Of a DNA stretch of 64,000 bases, positions 14,331 through 28,900 are shown in pieces. A program made the position numbers and the translations under genes. The notes beneath the pieces are model-generated. The model searched no databases, was not told where the DNA came from, and saw only the letters and a program-made list of their open reading frames with translations. Source of the stretch: Beaufortia kweichowensis (taxonomy: Eukaryota; Chordata; Actinopteri; Cypriniformes; Gastromyzontidae); the NCBI GenBank assembly GCA_019155185.1, contig CM032801.1:4951351-5015350 (forward strand). The letters run 5' to 3'. The first letter of the stretch is position 1, and each line of letters opens with the position of its first letter.

Positions 14331-17300
14331 AAAATGACTTCCTCTCTGAACAGGAAGACCTGTCATCAGCATTTGATGGTGTTAAAGATATAGATAAATG
14401 TTTAATCACAGATTGAGTCTCTGAAGGAAATAATTAAGCAGAAGATGAAGTGACAGACAACTGAACACAGTCAATACATGACAGGACTGACAGCCACAAG
14501 AGGGTTGCAAAAGTCAGAGTCAAAGGTCGAAATAAGTATCACGTATAAATTAATATAAGTCAAGACTGCATTTACTTCACTTCATGTACAACTTAATAGA
14601 TGTCTTTTATATTCAACCCTAAAATCAAAAAAGTAAGAAATTACATATTTTCTAAATGAAAGGCCTATTTTGGACTATTACGATTTTTTGCATTGTCACA
14701 TTATTTTAATGATGCATAAACTTTTGCACAAAATTCTCAATACTGTAAGTTTGCCAGCATAAATTAAGATAAATTAAAGGCAGAAAAACAAATACTATTA
14801 CAGTAAATACCACAAAAAGTTTTTTGCAGAAATAAGAATTGTTTTACCATTATAATGATGATTGTTAAGGCGGTTCTGGTTTTATATGCACAGGTTTTTT
14901 AGGGTTGTTATGTATACACAAACATCTATACAGAATATATAAAGTGTACATCAAAAATCTTAATTGTAATTATTATTTTTATCTAAACCCCTACTGAAGA
15001 CTACTGAAGGAAAAAGCAGATTTCAGCAGATCATGTACTGTCCATTTATTCTCAATGATGTCAAAGAGAAACACAATGTAAGAGAAATGTAAGATCTCTC
15101 ATAGGTGATTTACTGCTATAAGAGCTTCCAATTACAGTGTTCCAGAGATCGGCGGTTCCAGGCCATTTTAATAAACAACTCTAAACGAGACGGGAGAGGA
15201 GTTCAGAGACGGATTCTCTGTACCGATCTGAACCCCCAGATTCCACACACCTGCAGCCTTCTCGGCCTTATATCCACTAATTACACTCGTCTCTGGCCCG
15301 CAGCAGGAAATGAGATATTTAGTCAACCCCACTGGCTCGCTACCAAGAACCTTCAGAGCGCTTTGAACTAGGGTGCAGTTTTAATTAAAAACCCCAGGCA
15401 AGGTTCCGAGACCAGAGAAGTCTACTGGTTGACGGGTCACAAACCATCCGAGCACTTCCTGGGTCGCCATCTCCAAACAGGAGAAGAATTTAAGGGGAGA
15501 TACGCCAAGGGAGGACTGGCACTCTCTCTGGGTAGACAGAGGAGACGTGCTATAATTGCCTTTGCTCTGACTGTTCTGTTAATTGCCCTAGATTTTCTAG
15601 GGAGTATGACACACATAAACACAAACTACACACGCACACGCTGTTGGCTACAGATGGTGTTGTACAGTGATGCTGTTTTTTAATTGGCCTCTCAGAGTAA
15701 TGACTGCTGTTAGAAGTTTGTCTTGTTTTATTTTCGTTCCAGCAAGATTTCGGCAGCCGTGCCATTTGTCTTACCGGACAAGCTATCGAACCGTCTGGGA
15801 ATATTTAAACACCCAATAACATAATGAACACCACAAATCCAGCTCATATTCAATGCCATCAGACGCAGTCTGCTGAGGATATAGAATGTCAGTGTATGTA
15901 CAGCATGAGATTAACGCATCGGTTAACATTACATTCAATGACGGACAGGATAAACCTGAAACTAAATGTTGCTTCTGGAAACATTCATCACATAAGGTAT
16001 AATGGGGGGAGGAAACTGCATGTATCAAGTGGTCAGGAGGTATTTTCTAAGGCAGGCCAACACAATCTTATAGCAGTTCGTAACTATTTTACAAAGTGGC
16101 TAATTTGTATGATTCACATCATACAAACTCATACAATCCAGTATGTAGAAACGCACAAATTTCAGTGAGTTCAGACTGCGCCAGCATTAATCTAATTCTT
16201 AAATATTTGCACTATGGCAATAAATGTTCAAACATGTGACTTGCCTGGTGACCAAAACAATCAATTTCACGTGAGATCAGACATAAAGAACCCCTTTGTT
16301 AGATTTACAACCACAGAAATCATAAACTTTATAATGGTCTAGATAGAGACTCCTGACAGCTGGTTAGCAAATTAAATCAGATAATCAATGAAAATCAGAT
16401 AATCAGTAAGTGACCGGAGGGCATTAGACACCTCTAATTATCCACAATGACCTTTTCAATTATTTACAGATATTGATCAGCTGTCACTAAAATGCTGTAA
16501 ATTAAAACCAACATTGCATCATTAAAAGAACATCTTGTAATCTTTAATCTGATGATAGTTTGTAGGTAATCTAATTATATAATACATCAACCTTTCTTTC
16601 TGCACGATTCTGACAGTTGTAAAAGCCACATCAGGGGTTGAACTGGTTTTCCATTAAAACTGTCTGGGCACACTGTTCATGATCAATTCCAAACCAAAAG
16701 AGAGAGAAAGAAGTTTTTTAAATTGGCCTTATAGTGTCTTAAACAAGTCAATATGATAAAAAGGGATTTTTTGGCTTTGTGTTAATGCTGCCATGGAGCA
16801 CAGACACACAACTAAGTAAAAAAAATCCATTAAAAAAAAAACATTTTAAACATGCATAATGTTATTTGTCCTATTGAATATGAAAGGAATATTTATGAAA
16901 ATATTTTATCATAAACCAACAATACACAGTGACCACATTCAGCAGGAATGAAGATATAGTAACATTAATATTAATAGCTATAAGACAAATGTGGTTATTT
17001 TAAATGCATCAATTAAAATATTCATGAAATCATTCTGCATCTCACAGCAGAAACAATCACTTTTCTTATGCGTTCAGTATAGTCACAGAGAAAAGTATTT
17101 ATTAAACCCTGTAAGATGTTCAGTGCTTGGGATTAGTTGTTATCAGGGAGATCTGCGTCTTTTATAACTACACAAACTATAACAAAACCATAATAAAATA
17201 AAGAGCAAATTATATGAATAAGGTATGTAACTTACGAATTATCGAACTTACGAGTTTAACAATTTTCAAAAATACAATCATTACAACGTGACTAGAAGGC

Positions 17301-18094
17301 AGAATATGTGTGTGTGAATGTTAAGTGTGTAAAATGGTCACAGCATGAATCCCTGCGGGAATGAACCGTCTATCAGATGGAACATTCAAACGAGCTGCGT
17401 TAGAGATCTTATGTCTCTAATATGTCTCTTCATCACAGACTGAGACGCAAATATCTGTGAGTGTGTGGGAGGCGACAGCTTAACACCCAGAGATCAATAG
17501 GACCCGGGGGGTTTCTCAGTGAAGCGTGTGCCCGGCACGAGAGCCTGCCCTCCCCGAACTCTCTGAAACACAGGGCCTAAAGGAGCATCGCTTTACTGTT
17601 TGTTTAACCTTAGCCATTTCATTGCCACAGAGGCATGCGGTACGTGCACCGTAAGCATTTGTGGATTATCTAGATATAGAGCCTCTCTTTCATTTTAAGA
17701 GCCCTTTATATCTTCTTTTCCTCACTTTCTACTTTATTTACTGGGTTTACTAGAGGCAGCTTTTCTTTTACAACTAGTGGCTTTGCTCCAAACATGTATA
17801 ACGTGGCGTCGAGGTGGAAATACACTTTTGTTTTCATTCTCCACACACTTTATTTACTCATCTTTATTTAGTGTCAAATCCTTTGAGAGAGAGAGAGACA
17901 GCATGTATATCATTTTGACAGAAATCTGTAGAAAATGACTAATAACCAAACAGGGTAAAGTCAACAAAAATTACAATATTTGTTAACAGTTAAGGCTTAT
18001 TTATAACTCTCGCCTCCGATGACTGCATGCACACCTTCCCAAAAAAATGATTATGCTATTCCTTGAAAGACGAGTAGTTGAATCTAAACCAAAT

Positions 18095-18256
18095 TGACCA
18101 TTTTACTATGATATTTGTAGTAAAACCACAGTGATCCCAAATTTACTATTGTCTCATTATAATAATCATACTTTAACCAGGACCTTTTAGTAAAACTCAA
18201 ATTTGCCAAAAAACATGGTCACTATACTTTTACCATAGTAAAACATGATCAATTTT
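18095..18256. mobile_element. ACCATGGTTTTACTA-type palindromic element, diverged
   Basis: Repeated motifs such as TTTTACTATGATATTTGTAG, TAGTAAAAC, ACATGGTCACTATACTTTTA and ACCATAGTAAAACATG, in both orientations, mark a diverged palindromic transposon related to the copy at 21895-22243. Confidence 0.55.
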
Positions 18257-21200
18257 TACTTGTAACATTATAACAAATCATTGAAATATAAAAATATAAA
18301 TAATAATTTGCATTTTTGCATTCTATAAATGAATTCTAATAAACACTTACACTTTCCACGCTTAACTAAAGAAAGTACTGGATAAAGTATTTTTGTGTTG
18401 CTCCACACACGACAAATAACAGATATAAATCAGGCTTTATAAGTCCAAATCTGTTTAACTAACAAGAAGGTTGGAGCACTTGACAGAATTTCATTTTTGG
18501 TTGTACTATCACTTTAAATGTACTGTAATCTTGACAATGTTGTAATCCTTTTTGCAAAGCGCAGACTCTGAATCACTATGGCAGCTGTAAAGTTTTGGTG
18601 GACAAATCAATCCTTCAATAACAGAAAAAAACTGATATCTTCTTCAAACACTTTAGACAGCTGCCATTAGTCCCAATACCAGTGATGATTCATTCATATA
18701 CGCTTAAATAACACCAATAATACCATACTTAGGACAGAAAATAGGACAGAGCACCATAATAAAAAGCCAAATCCAAATTGTGCATTCCAAACATAACATT
18801 TCTTCAATCAATATCTGTCAAGAATGATCAAATATACACTACCCTTGATACAAGCTTGTCCAACACGCTCCATCTCACCTGAAATCACAGACAAACACTC
18901 TTTCGCCAAGCAAATGTCACAAATTAATAACTGTCTCAGTATGTGATATTGAGTTATTGTTGTTTAATAAGGAATGGGAGACCAACCATCAAAATAGATT
19001 TCTGCTACGGCACTATGCACAAAAGACTGACGCACTCTGAACTTCTAACAAGTCAATCTGTGCGGGGAACGATTGAAGCACGGACAGCTCTGACAACCCT
19101 CAACCTTTCTGTTTCCAGGCATTTGGACAGGGATATTAAAATAACAAACAAGCGGCGGAGGCCGGTGTGATTGATAGAGCGAGCGAGTCCAGACTACACC
19201 CTGCTGGTGGTCCAAGTGTCAATTCATTCGGCATGAACTTTTTTATTTTTCCTCTCTTAACAAAAGCCGAGAAAAAGGTCAAGCTGATCTTGACTCGGAG
19301 GTCTATTGTATAAAAATAACCTTCACACAGAATGGAAAAAGCCTGTAGGACCTACTGATAAAAATACATTTCAGATAAAAAAAGAGCACATGGACATTCA
19401 GACTGATCTTATCGGTGGCTCGACCAAAGATGCTTTTATTCTTCGGTACTCCCTTAAGTCACACAGACTGAGTGTGTGTATGAATAGCTCTTTTTATTTC
19501 AATACAGTACTGGTCACTGTCAAAATATGATACGAGGTATATCATTTCATCAATAATCAAAGGTATTTATTCTTTAACCGAAATGTCAGCTCCCAAGTTA
19601 TGAATACTTGCTGTTGACTGCAACTCAGAAACATGATTCTGTGCTATATGAAATAGATAACATTCTTTATTGAACACATCCAGGACTCGATATCATCTCA
19701 ACACAACTGACCTGCCTTAGGCAATCTTAGACATTTGAAAAACATATCCTTCCTTCATCCCTTATCATGAGATCTCCTGAATTTCCTATAAAATATGGAA
19801 ATGTGGTCTGTTTGGACACTCTGCTTCTATATTTCATCAGTCCTTCTCTATCTCACACACATCTATTTCAAACAGACATTGAAATTTCAATGTCAATATG
19901 TTTCGGCATCAATAAAGGTTGACGTAATCAGTGGAGGTTAAGACTATATAGATTTATATTAGTTCAAGACCAATTATAATACAGTTTTGGAAATATACTG
20001 TTTTCTAACAATACAAATAAAGTTGCAACTATGTCAGTTGATATAATGATTCATATTTAGGTCAAAGGTCAAGCTAAAAGGAAGTTTATTTCTATAACGC
20101 TTCTTACAACTGAAAATGACATATACCTGTATGTTATAAATGATCGCATCAATTATAAAAGCTAAACTGACCATCAAACGTTACGTTTCAGAACAGAAGC
20201 AGCAAAAGTCTGGGGATTTTTAAATGCTTCATGTTTTTCAGAAGCTGAGATCAGAGGATTTAAAAGACCAGGTGGAACATTGTAAGAATCACACACACGC
20301 ACACAGTGTTATCACGCTTGATTTAGCACATAAACTGCTATGACCCCAGTAGTGTAAAACATCCACACACATGTACACACACAAACTGTTAGGTTTCCAT
20401 GTTGTATGGCGACTTTCTATAGACAGAATGATTTTAAAACCTTTCTGCATTTTAAATTTTCTACATTTCTACTCTATATTATAACTTTAAAGCTGTTAGG
20501 GATATTTATTACAGCAAAATTCTGTTTCAAACATGCAACTACACATTGTCAAATGAGCAAGCACACAGTAATGACTTTCTCTTATGATGATAGCTACCCT
20601 AGGGGTCCATTATTATAATACAAATATACCAGCCACTAAGCTTAATATACTGAAAAAATAAACAAAAACAAACTGTTTGTCAGTCAGATTGGCTTTTTCT
20701 GTGATGGTTCTTGGACTGAATAACCTTCAACGTGAAGCAGACCTATCAATGTTTAGTCCCTAATAACACATAAATTGATCCTGTGCATACAAAGTCACCA
20801 AGCACACGCGACACTGAACGTGTTCATCTGTTCATTTAAGGGTGATCTGCTGCTCCAGTGACATATTCACACACAGGATATAAACTTAATGGGATTTTTT
20901 CATCATTTACTCACCCTCATGTCATTCCCCCTCCTATGAAATGACCTTCCTTTACACAGTTGACATCACAAATCCCTATCACTTTTCAATCCTTCCTCTC
21001 CGGACCACCTGTCTCCATTCTGTCCCACTATGCACGATTCCAATTCACAATACCGTCTGCTTCAGCTGTGCACAGCACCTCACAATCCTGAGACAACATT
21101 AATGGTTAAACAGAACGTTTGAAGTGCAAACTGGTTTTTAAGCTCGTACAACGCACATCAAAAAATTTAAGAATCTACAGTAAATTCAGAAGCACAGAGC

Positions 21201-21894
21201 GCTCGCTGTAATTACACAAGGATCAAAAAGCGAAATCCTGCCGCCAACCTCACGCTCATTAATGCTGACAGGTGCTGCACACCTGCTGGGCTGTTTATAC
21301 CTGCCACTGATGGCCAATGGAGCAGAATTACAGCACTTGAAAGCACTTTAGCTATGATTAAGAGCGGTATGTTATTAAACGCTCTGGGAAACAGATTGGA
21401 AAAACAAACGTGTTATCAATCATTTTCTCAAGCGCAGATGTGCATTTGGTCAACAACGGTCATCTGCGCCGAGACCAAAAACACATGCTCTGTTAACCTG
21501 TGGTCTTATGAAATTTCTCAAAATTTCTCTGTTGATACTATATCACACCATTTTTTATCCTTATTAAAAAGAAGGTAAATCCCTTAAAGGGAGCAGAGTG
21601 TTTCACAGAGAGGGTGCAAAACTCCCACAATGCACAGCAGGTGACAGCTAATCCACTTCAGAGTTGCCATATTGCACTGTTCTTGGAGGACACGTCTACA
21701 CTGATATCATCAGACTGTTATTATTGAAAGCATATTATCATCATTTTTACAAAAACTGTAAAATTCAGTGATATCCCTGGAGTTCAAAATCTCCATCTGT
21801 GCTCAGCAGGGTGGACGTATTTAAAAGACACAGAGGCACAGACTATAGATTACACTTAGTATTTGTGGCAGATATAGTATGTCCCTTATGAAAA

Positions 21895-22243
21895 TAACCA
21901 TGGTTTTACTATGGTCAATCATGGTAACCACATATTAACCTGAAAACTGTCACTGCATATTGAGCATACACAAGAAAATGCATCTAAACTACAATTTCTT
22001 AATCTTTTTTTTTAAATAACATGAATTTTTTCAATATATACTGTAGTTTGACTAGATTAGATAAGAATTCATATACATAAAATTGATCAAATAAATATTA
22101 AATTTAATAGTGCAATAAAAAAAGTGTTAACAGTTAACAGGTTAACCATGGTACTTGTAGTAAAACTGCGGTTATACAAATGGCAATCAATCCACCAAAA
22201 AACATGGTTTCTACACTTTTACTATAATAAAATCATGGTTAAT
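21895..22243. mobile_element. ACCATGGTT palindromic element with nested insertion
   Basis: Left part AACCATGGTTTTACTATGGT and right part AACCATGGTACTTGTAGTAA to AAAATCATGGTTAA belong to one palindromic family. They are separated by a 211-bp segment with its own inverted ends (21935-22145). This is a nested transposon. Confidence 0.65.
21935..22145. mobile_element. TTAACCTGTTAACTGTCAC-family element, nested
   Basis: Left end TTAACCTGAAAACTGTCAC and right end GTTAACAGTTAACAGGTTAA are imperfect inverted repeats. The interior is AT-rich and non-coding. Related ends or bodies occur at 23190-23405 and 51033-51240. Confidence 0.6.
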
Positions 22244-23189
22244 TTCCTGGATTACGTGGATTTTCTTTAACATTTTCCAAAATGTTAATATACTGTACAA
22301 GATGACTCTCATGCAACATATTGAAGCAATGTATTATTAACTGTTTAAAATATATACCATAGCATAATGATAAAATAGTAAAGCATAGTTAAACAGACAG
22401 CATTTCTTTCTTTACCATTAAAATTAATTAATATTACAACCTGAAAATCACAGGTTATAACTATATATTCTTTAGAGTAAACCCCCCATCATTTACCCCG
22501 ATGGTGAAAATCAATGGTTTGTGCGTGCTAAAGTGAGCTCTCTAGTAGCAGGAAGTGTCTAGGAGTCTATAAGGTCAGTCTCTGGGGAGTGATCTTTCTC
22601 AAACACAGCCGCATGTGGCAGACTTTCTAAACGCATCTGACATTTAAGTGATCAGCACGCAGCACATTCAGTAAGTCCTGGAATACACAAACGCACTCCA
22701 CGCGACTCTACTGCCGCTCTGATTGCAGACGACACATGAATCACTATAAAATTGTCACCAGTAAATAAGCGCTTGTGTGAGATGTCAACGTTTTTCTCGG
22801 CATCTCTGAGAGTGATTTGACTCTTGATTGAAGATGGCATTTTGCATCACTGTGGCCAGAAACTGCTGTCATCTCAACTACTCTAGTGATAAAACTTGTC
22901 CAAACTGCTGAGTCCAGAAAAGATGTTTAAGGGTTCTCACAGAGGAACAGGTGTTGTTGTTTCTTATTTATATGGACACTGTTGGTAATTCTATTATGGT
23001 AATATTCATTATACTGTACATGCTTTTTAACTGGATGAAACTTGTCATTGGCTAATCAATGCTGATTAACATAGTCTACTGGCCGGCTACCAGATGATGG
23101 AGAAATCGGTCAATCGAGGTCAATCTAGTTGGTAGATCACATTGGCTTGAGTTGGTTAATTATGTTTAAAACATTAATTTGACTTTAAT

Positions 23190-23405
23190 ATTTCATAGCT
23201 GAATTCTAATCTAATCATGACAAACTAAATATTGATGGAAAGGTCTAAGACTCAATAAATATTTTACAAAAAAAATTCATAACAATAAACATAAATAAAA
23301 AATGAATAAAAATATTATTGTTAAAAATAAAAATAAAATAAAAAAATGTTAAAAAAAATATAAAAATTATAATATATTTTCATGTGTGACAGTTATCGGG
23401 TTAAA
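23190..23405 (-). mobile_element. TTAACCTGTTAACTGTCAC-family element, partial
   Basis: Contains CTAATCATGACAAACTAAAT, GATGGAAAGGTCTAAGA and AATAAATATTTTACAAA, matching the interior at 51100-51150. It ends GTGTGACAGTTATCGGGTTA, the inverse of the family end. Long A-rich stretches fill the middle. Confidence 0.55.
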
Positions 23406-24128
23406 GCAAAACAAACACGTGATTTTTTAAAAACATTCATTAAAGCTGCTATGACCTGTTTGAGCATCCAGGAATGAGCTCATTGATTTGTGCATTTATG
23501 TCCAATTAAAACGAGTGATAAACATTTTATTGGTCTCATGCGGAAAGTAATATTTTAATATCGCTGTCTATCACACCACAAAGTGATTTTATATACTTAA
23601 CCGTCAACACTAGAAAAGTCTTTTCTCTGTGTATCACTGGCCTGATCATTACATAAAAGTGCTGAATTAAGCTTAATCAGTCTTATCTCTGTACATTCAC
23701 AAATAAAGACAGGACAAACTAGAACAGAAACAAACGTGCTTCTCTGCTGGACTGAATTTAAGCTGTTTTTATAAACCCACATCAGTTTGGATCATCTGTT
23801 AAAGAAGGCGAGTTAAAGATCAGCACTTCATTATTTATGCCACTACAGGACGAATAAAGAATTTAGAAATCACATTACAACAGAAACACTGGAGAAGACA
23901 CAGTCAGCGGTTTGTCTGTGTGCAGGTATTACATTTTCAGTCTCTTCCCATCACTCAGGGCCTATGGAGTGAACTCGAGCAGATTAACAGAGGAAGAGAA
24001 TGTGTGACAAAGTTCATTAGGGTTGTTACATGAACGACAGTAAAACACCATCACTTCCACAAAAGACTGTCACCTGCCATCTGCTACTTTCCTCTCTCTC
24101 TCTCACTAATCAGGGTTAAAACGATAAC

Positions 24129-24152
24129 TATATATATATATATATATATATA
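24129..24152. repeat. AT dinucleotide microsatellite
   Basis: A short perfect TA run in AT-rich intron sequence. Confidence 0.95.
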
Positions 24153-24634
24153 ACTTGCATAAAAATCTCTTTAATGCTGGCATTTTAGACATTGATTAAT
24201 AATATAATCTCATGTGTTGTATGTTGTGTCCATATGTTGTTCATTTATTGGTTTAATGGGAATTCATACTGAAAAAATAAAAGTTACAGCAGATTGAATT
24301 TCCCTAATTATTTAATTTCAACTTCCTTAAATGCAAATAACAATTCCACATCCTGTTTGCTACTGTACCTCAGTTTTCTCACAATTTCTCATATAGTTTT
24401 TCTTGCGAGAGCTTGAGGGCTAAAAGAAAAAGAGAGTAAGAAAAGAGAGAGAGAGAGAAGAGAGCGTCTTTGTGTAATATCTAGAAGTAATTCCAAGGTC
24501 GATGTTCCTGGTATCGAGGGGTTTGGAATAAACACAGTACTAATTAGCCCAAATGTGATACAATAGCTCTATCTGAGATGAGCCGAGAAGAATCTTGGAC
24601 CTACATTACTCTGCTGTCATGCATCAGTTCTGTC

Positions 24635-24803
<169 letters not shown>

Positions 24804-25833
24804 TGCTTTAGTAATCAAGGTCTCCGTAACTCTGAGGACTGCTGGGTCAAATCCTAATCACAAGAACAAAATAAACTCAGAATTAAGGTCAAACTGTAAC
24901 CATAAACCGTGTGAATGATGATCAGACTTCTCATACTGGTATTAGACACTTAAATTCAACAGTGCAATAAATCATCAATAATGTTACAAGAATATCATTC
25001 ACCCCAATTCCATCATAAACAACAATTTTCAGAAAAAAAACAAAAAATGCTCGCCTCTGTGACACACCCCCATGGACGGCACACAAGTCCTATTGATAGC
25101 AGACAAAGCTGACTGTGTCCACCACCCCCCCACGGGCTCAAGGGTCCATCAGAAAGAGTCTCATATAGTGCAGCGTGGACACTAAATGCCCTATTTTCAA
25201 CACAATCAATGTCTCATTACAGCCCAGCGTTATAAATCTCAGGCCTATTTAGTGAGGGGATTAAAGGAAGCAGGCGAGAGCGCCGCACATGGATGTAAAT
25301 ACATCACAAACAGATACATGCAGAGACACGCACAAACGGCCAGTCACACATCACAACGCATTTAAACAGACCACACAGCTCTCGCATATATATATATGCA
25401 TAAACATGCAAGCGCTGTTGCACACGCTAACTTTGCCCACACATTGTGTGTCGCTGATGAGTTCAAAGCAAAACGTTTCAAAGAGCATATTGTGTGCTTT
25501 AATAAAAATATGAGCTCTTGAGTTAACATGATCAATGGCAAAAATGTCAGTAAGATGATTATTGTTGAACTCAAAATAGGTCTCTATACTAGAAATCTTA
25601 ATAAAAACACTGCTTCACTTTTATGTTTAGTTTAGATTTTTATTCCCAGATTTTCAATTTGGTCTCAAACTTTTGAAAAAGTTTTGGTCTCAAAAAGAAA
25701 AGGTTTAAAATACAATTACATTTATAAAGAACAAAAATCTTTTTTGATATTTTTTAAAATATCATTCTTGAATAACATTTTAACAATTTTTTTAAATGTG
25801 TATAAAAAAAATTAAATAAATAAATAATAAGAT

Positions 25834-25986
25834 GTTTCTGTGGATTAATTGGTAGAGCATTGCGCTAGCAACACAAGTTTCATCCCAGGGAAAACAAATT
25901 TAATGATAAAAAATGAATATTTTGTAATGCACTGCAAGGCACCTTGCATAAAAGTCTCTGCCAAACGTATAAAGGTAAACTTAAAT
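25834..25986 (+). mobile_element. tRNA-derived SINE
   Basis: Head TGTGGATTAATTGGTAGAGC followed by ATTGCGCTAGCAACACAAG resembles a tRNA D-arm and anticodon arm (pol III A-box region). GTTTCATCCCAGGG is a diverged B-box. The body has AATGCACTGCAAGGCACCTT and ATAAAAGTCTCTGCCAAACG, and the end is AAAGGTAAACTTAAATAAAT. This is the commonest cyprinid SINE layout from memory. It is diverged, so probably old. Confidence 0.75.
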
Positions 25987-28900
25987 AAATATATAACATT
26001 TATAGTATATAATATTTTATATAAAATATTGTTCTAAGGTATGTTGACATGCACGATCAGCAGAGATGGTGAAGATTTCTGCATTGGTTAATAATAACAT
26101 TAACGAGGTGTGTGGCGATCACAAGTGTCCATTTATTATTAATAAGCACTATTTTATTACTTCTGTCACCTTATAACATGCAACAAAAACATGTTTTGTT
26201 ACTTCATCCATTACATTAAAATGAAAAAAACTCCAACCCTGTGTGAAAGAGCTTTATCATGTTCTGTACACATACAGACTGAGGGGTGTTTGACATTTAC
26301 TGTACAGCAACACTGAACCTTTCTCAGCATCTGGTGTCTATTTATAACCACACGTCAGGCTACCTGTGACCAACAGAAAACAACAATCACACTGACAGGT
26401 ACAGACTAAGAAAACACAAACTAACTAACAGAAACAGACAAACACAGCAGATGCTGCAGGATAAAGACTTTCCCTTATCCAACACAATACATTGGTTTCT
26501 TGAATAAAATCATTATGTTTAATGAAATCCTTCCAAGTCAACGCATCTATCTATTATTTGACAACGTGCATAGTCTCAAACACATGACCGCTTTTGTCAT
26601 CAAGAACACTAAAGATGGATAAATAGATCGGACATTCTTGTGTTGCTGTAAATGCTGTAAATTCGGAAACTTTTCCCATTAAAAGTCTCAAAAAGCTCAT
26701 TCACACGACTAGAGTCTCTGAATACTCGTCCAACAGAAAGAGGCTGATTGTTATGTATTTTATTTTGTACCTTTTTTATGAATGAAGCCCAGAGCTTTGA
26801 AAAACATCTTTTTTAAGATAAGGCAGAAGGTGGTGTGTTCCTTTCAAGAGCTTCTCTCTGGTTACAGCTTCCCATTTCATTTTTCAATAAAACACACGTC
26901 TGTAAGAATACATGAAAGCGGACAGAAAGTTATTACCCATCTTTACAAAGCTCACGGTGAGCGCGTGCTCTGTGAAGGACAGAAGAGAGAGATGTTGATT
27001 TGGATGGTAGAGTAGCTTTCGTCTGAATAACAATGAGTCTAAATGAGTTGATGTTAGGGCTGATATCTCCGATACCGATAAGGGATCGCAGTAATGAAGT
27101 TTCAGCGAGAAAGAGAGAAATCAGAGAATCAGGAGGGATCTACAGGTATATATTCTCATTCACAGCAGGACTTGATAGACACACCTTGCCAAGATATTAA
27201 GCTTCGGTAGATGTTAAAGGAATAAAAATAACACTTGATGTCATCTCAGATTTTCTTTTGTTCATAGAACAGATGTTATGCGATATTTCTGAGATACGCT
27301 TTTTCTGGAAAAAAAGTTAAAAACATGGAGCTCTCAAATCTTATTTATGCCAAGTATGGTGCCTTTAGATGCATCACGTCCAGTTAAACGTCCTTTCTAG
27401 AAATGTTCATTTTAACAATTTTTAAATCCTTTTCATACCTGATCAGATGTGAGAATTAAACTCACACCTTTATAAATGAAATGCCATTCTGAACACGAGC
27501 ACTAGCAGGCATGCCCCATTTCTGCTGCTGTTACCTTAAATGCCAAAGGAGCACGAGGTCTGAAGATTTACTGAGAAAGTGAGAGAGATGGAGACGGAGG
27601 AAGAGCAGAAACGCACAGGTCTTGTCACATTCGTTTCCTCTGGCTTTGGGGCTTTGTAGACACAATCCATGTCTGAATAACAAGGTTAAAAAAGCACAGA
27701 GATAGAGGTGAGACAGTCGAGAAAAAAACAAGCTGGAAAAAGAGAACGAGAGGGTGAGATAACATGAGAACGAAACGTTTAACACTTCTGTCATATCTCA
27801 GAAAGGAAAGGTTTTTATTTATGGGTCAACAAAATAAAAGGCCTCTTATTATTGCTTAGTGTCATTTTACAGTACATGACCACCTGACAAGCATCTCTTT
27901 CCCTGAACAACATCATTGAAATTTATTTGATAAAAAATTAACTGCATTATGTGCAAACATCACTTTTTAATTTACATCCATCATATATAATAAGTTGCTT
28001 GAACAGATAAATCAACATCACCTCAACAATTGCACAACACCTCCAGATAACAAAGCCACTAAATTTCTTTAAAAGTCACTCCTCATCTAATATTCACTTA
28101 ACACTAAACGATTTTACTGAAAAACCAAAGCTCGCCCTGCCAACACACTGTACTAAACTCAGGAAAACGCACGTACGTGCCAGCACCCATCTGAAGGAGA
28201 CTGCGGCTGCTAGACCGCCCGGAGATATTTATTAGAGGTGTATGAAATTTTCATGCGGAGTGAAGCATTCTCTTTCATCCCGCAGCCTGCTGTCAACCGG
28301 CAGGCGGAAGCCGAGGCGCGGCGTGGCAGGGACATGCCTTCAGGTGACATCATCAAATAAAATGGTGAGGGGTGGACCCGTCATCACCCAAATCAGCCAA
28401 TTAGAAAAAAGCTTTGTTCGGGAGTGTCTGACAAGATAAGAGGAACACGATAGTAATCTTCTTCTCAGCGAGCGGCTCCTGGGTTGAAAGAACAGCGGTT
28501 ATGAGAATACAAAAATCATAGAGCGCACAAACAAAAGAAGCAGATCACGGGTCAGATCGTGACACAATCTCACTCACAATCTCGCATCTCACCTCCGTCT
28601 CATTTAATGCTGCCTGTTCTGTGCACGGCTGGAAAGTCCTGTCGTGTTATTCCTTTCCTCGCTTATAAGAGATCTTTAAAAAGACTTCACAGTGACAAAA
28701 AACGGACAAGATATGGTGAATTAATTGGCTTTGGGTTCAATCTAAAATGCCCTTTAAGAAAATCACACGTGGGCTGACACAGACTCCTGTCTGGACCTAA
28801 AGAAAGCACAGTGATTCAGCTTTAGCCCACGACCCATCATATTCACAAACCAAAGGTCAAATAAAATGTACATTCCCCTCAACCAGAGAAGTGTCTGTCT

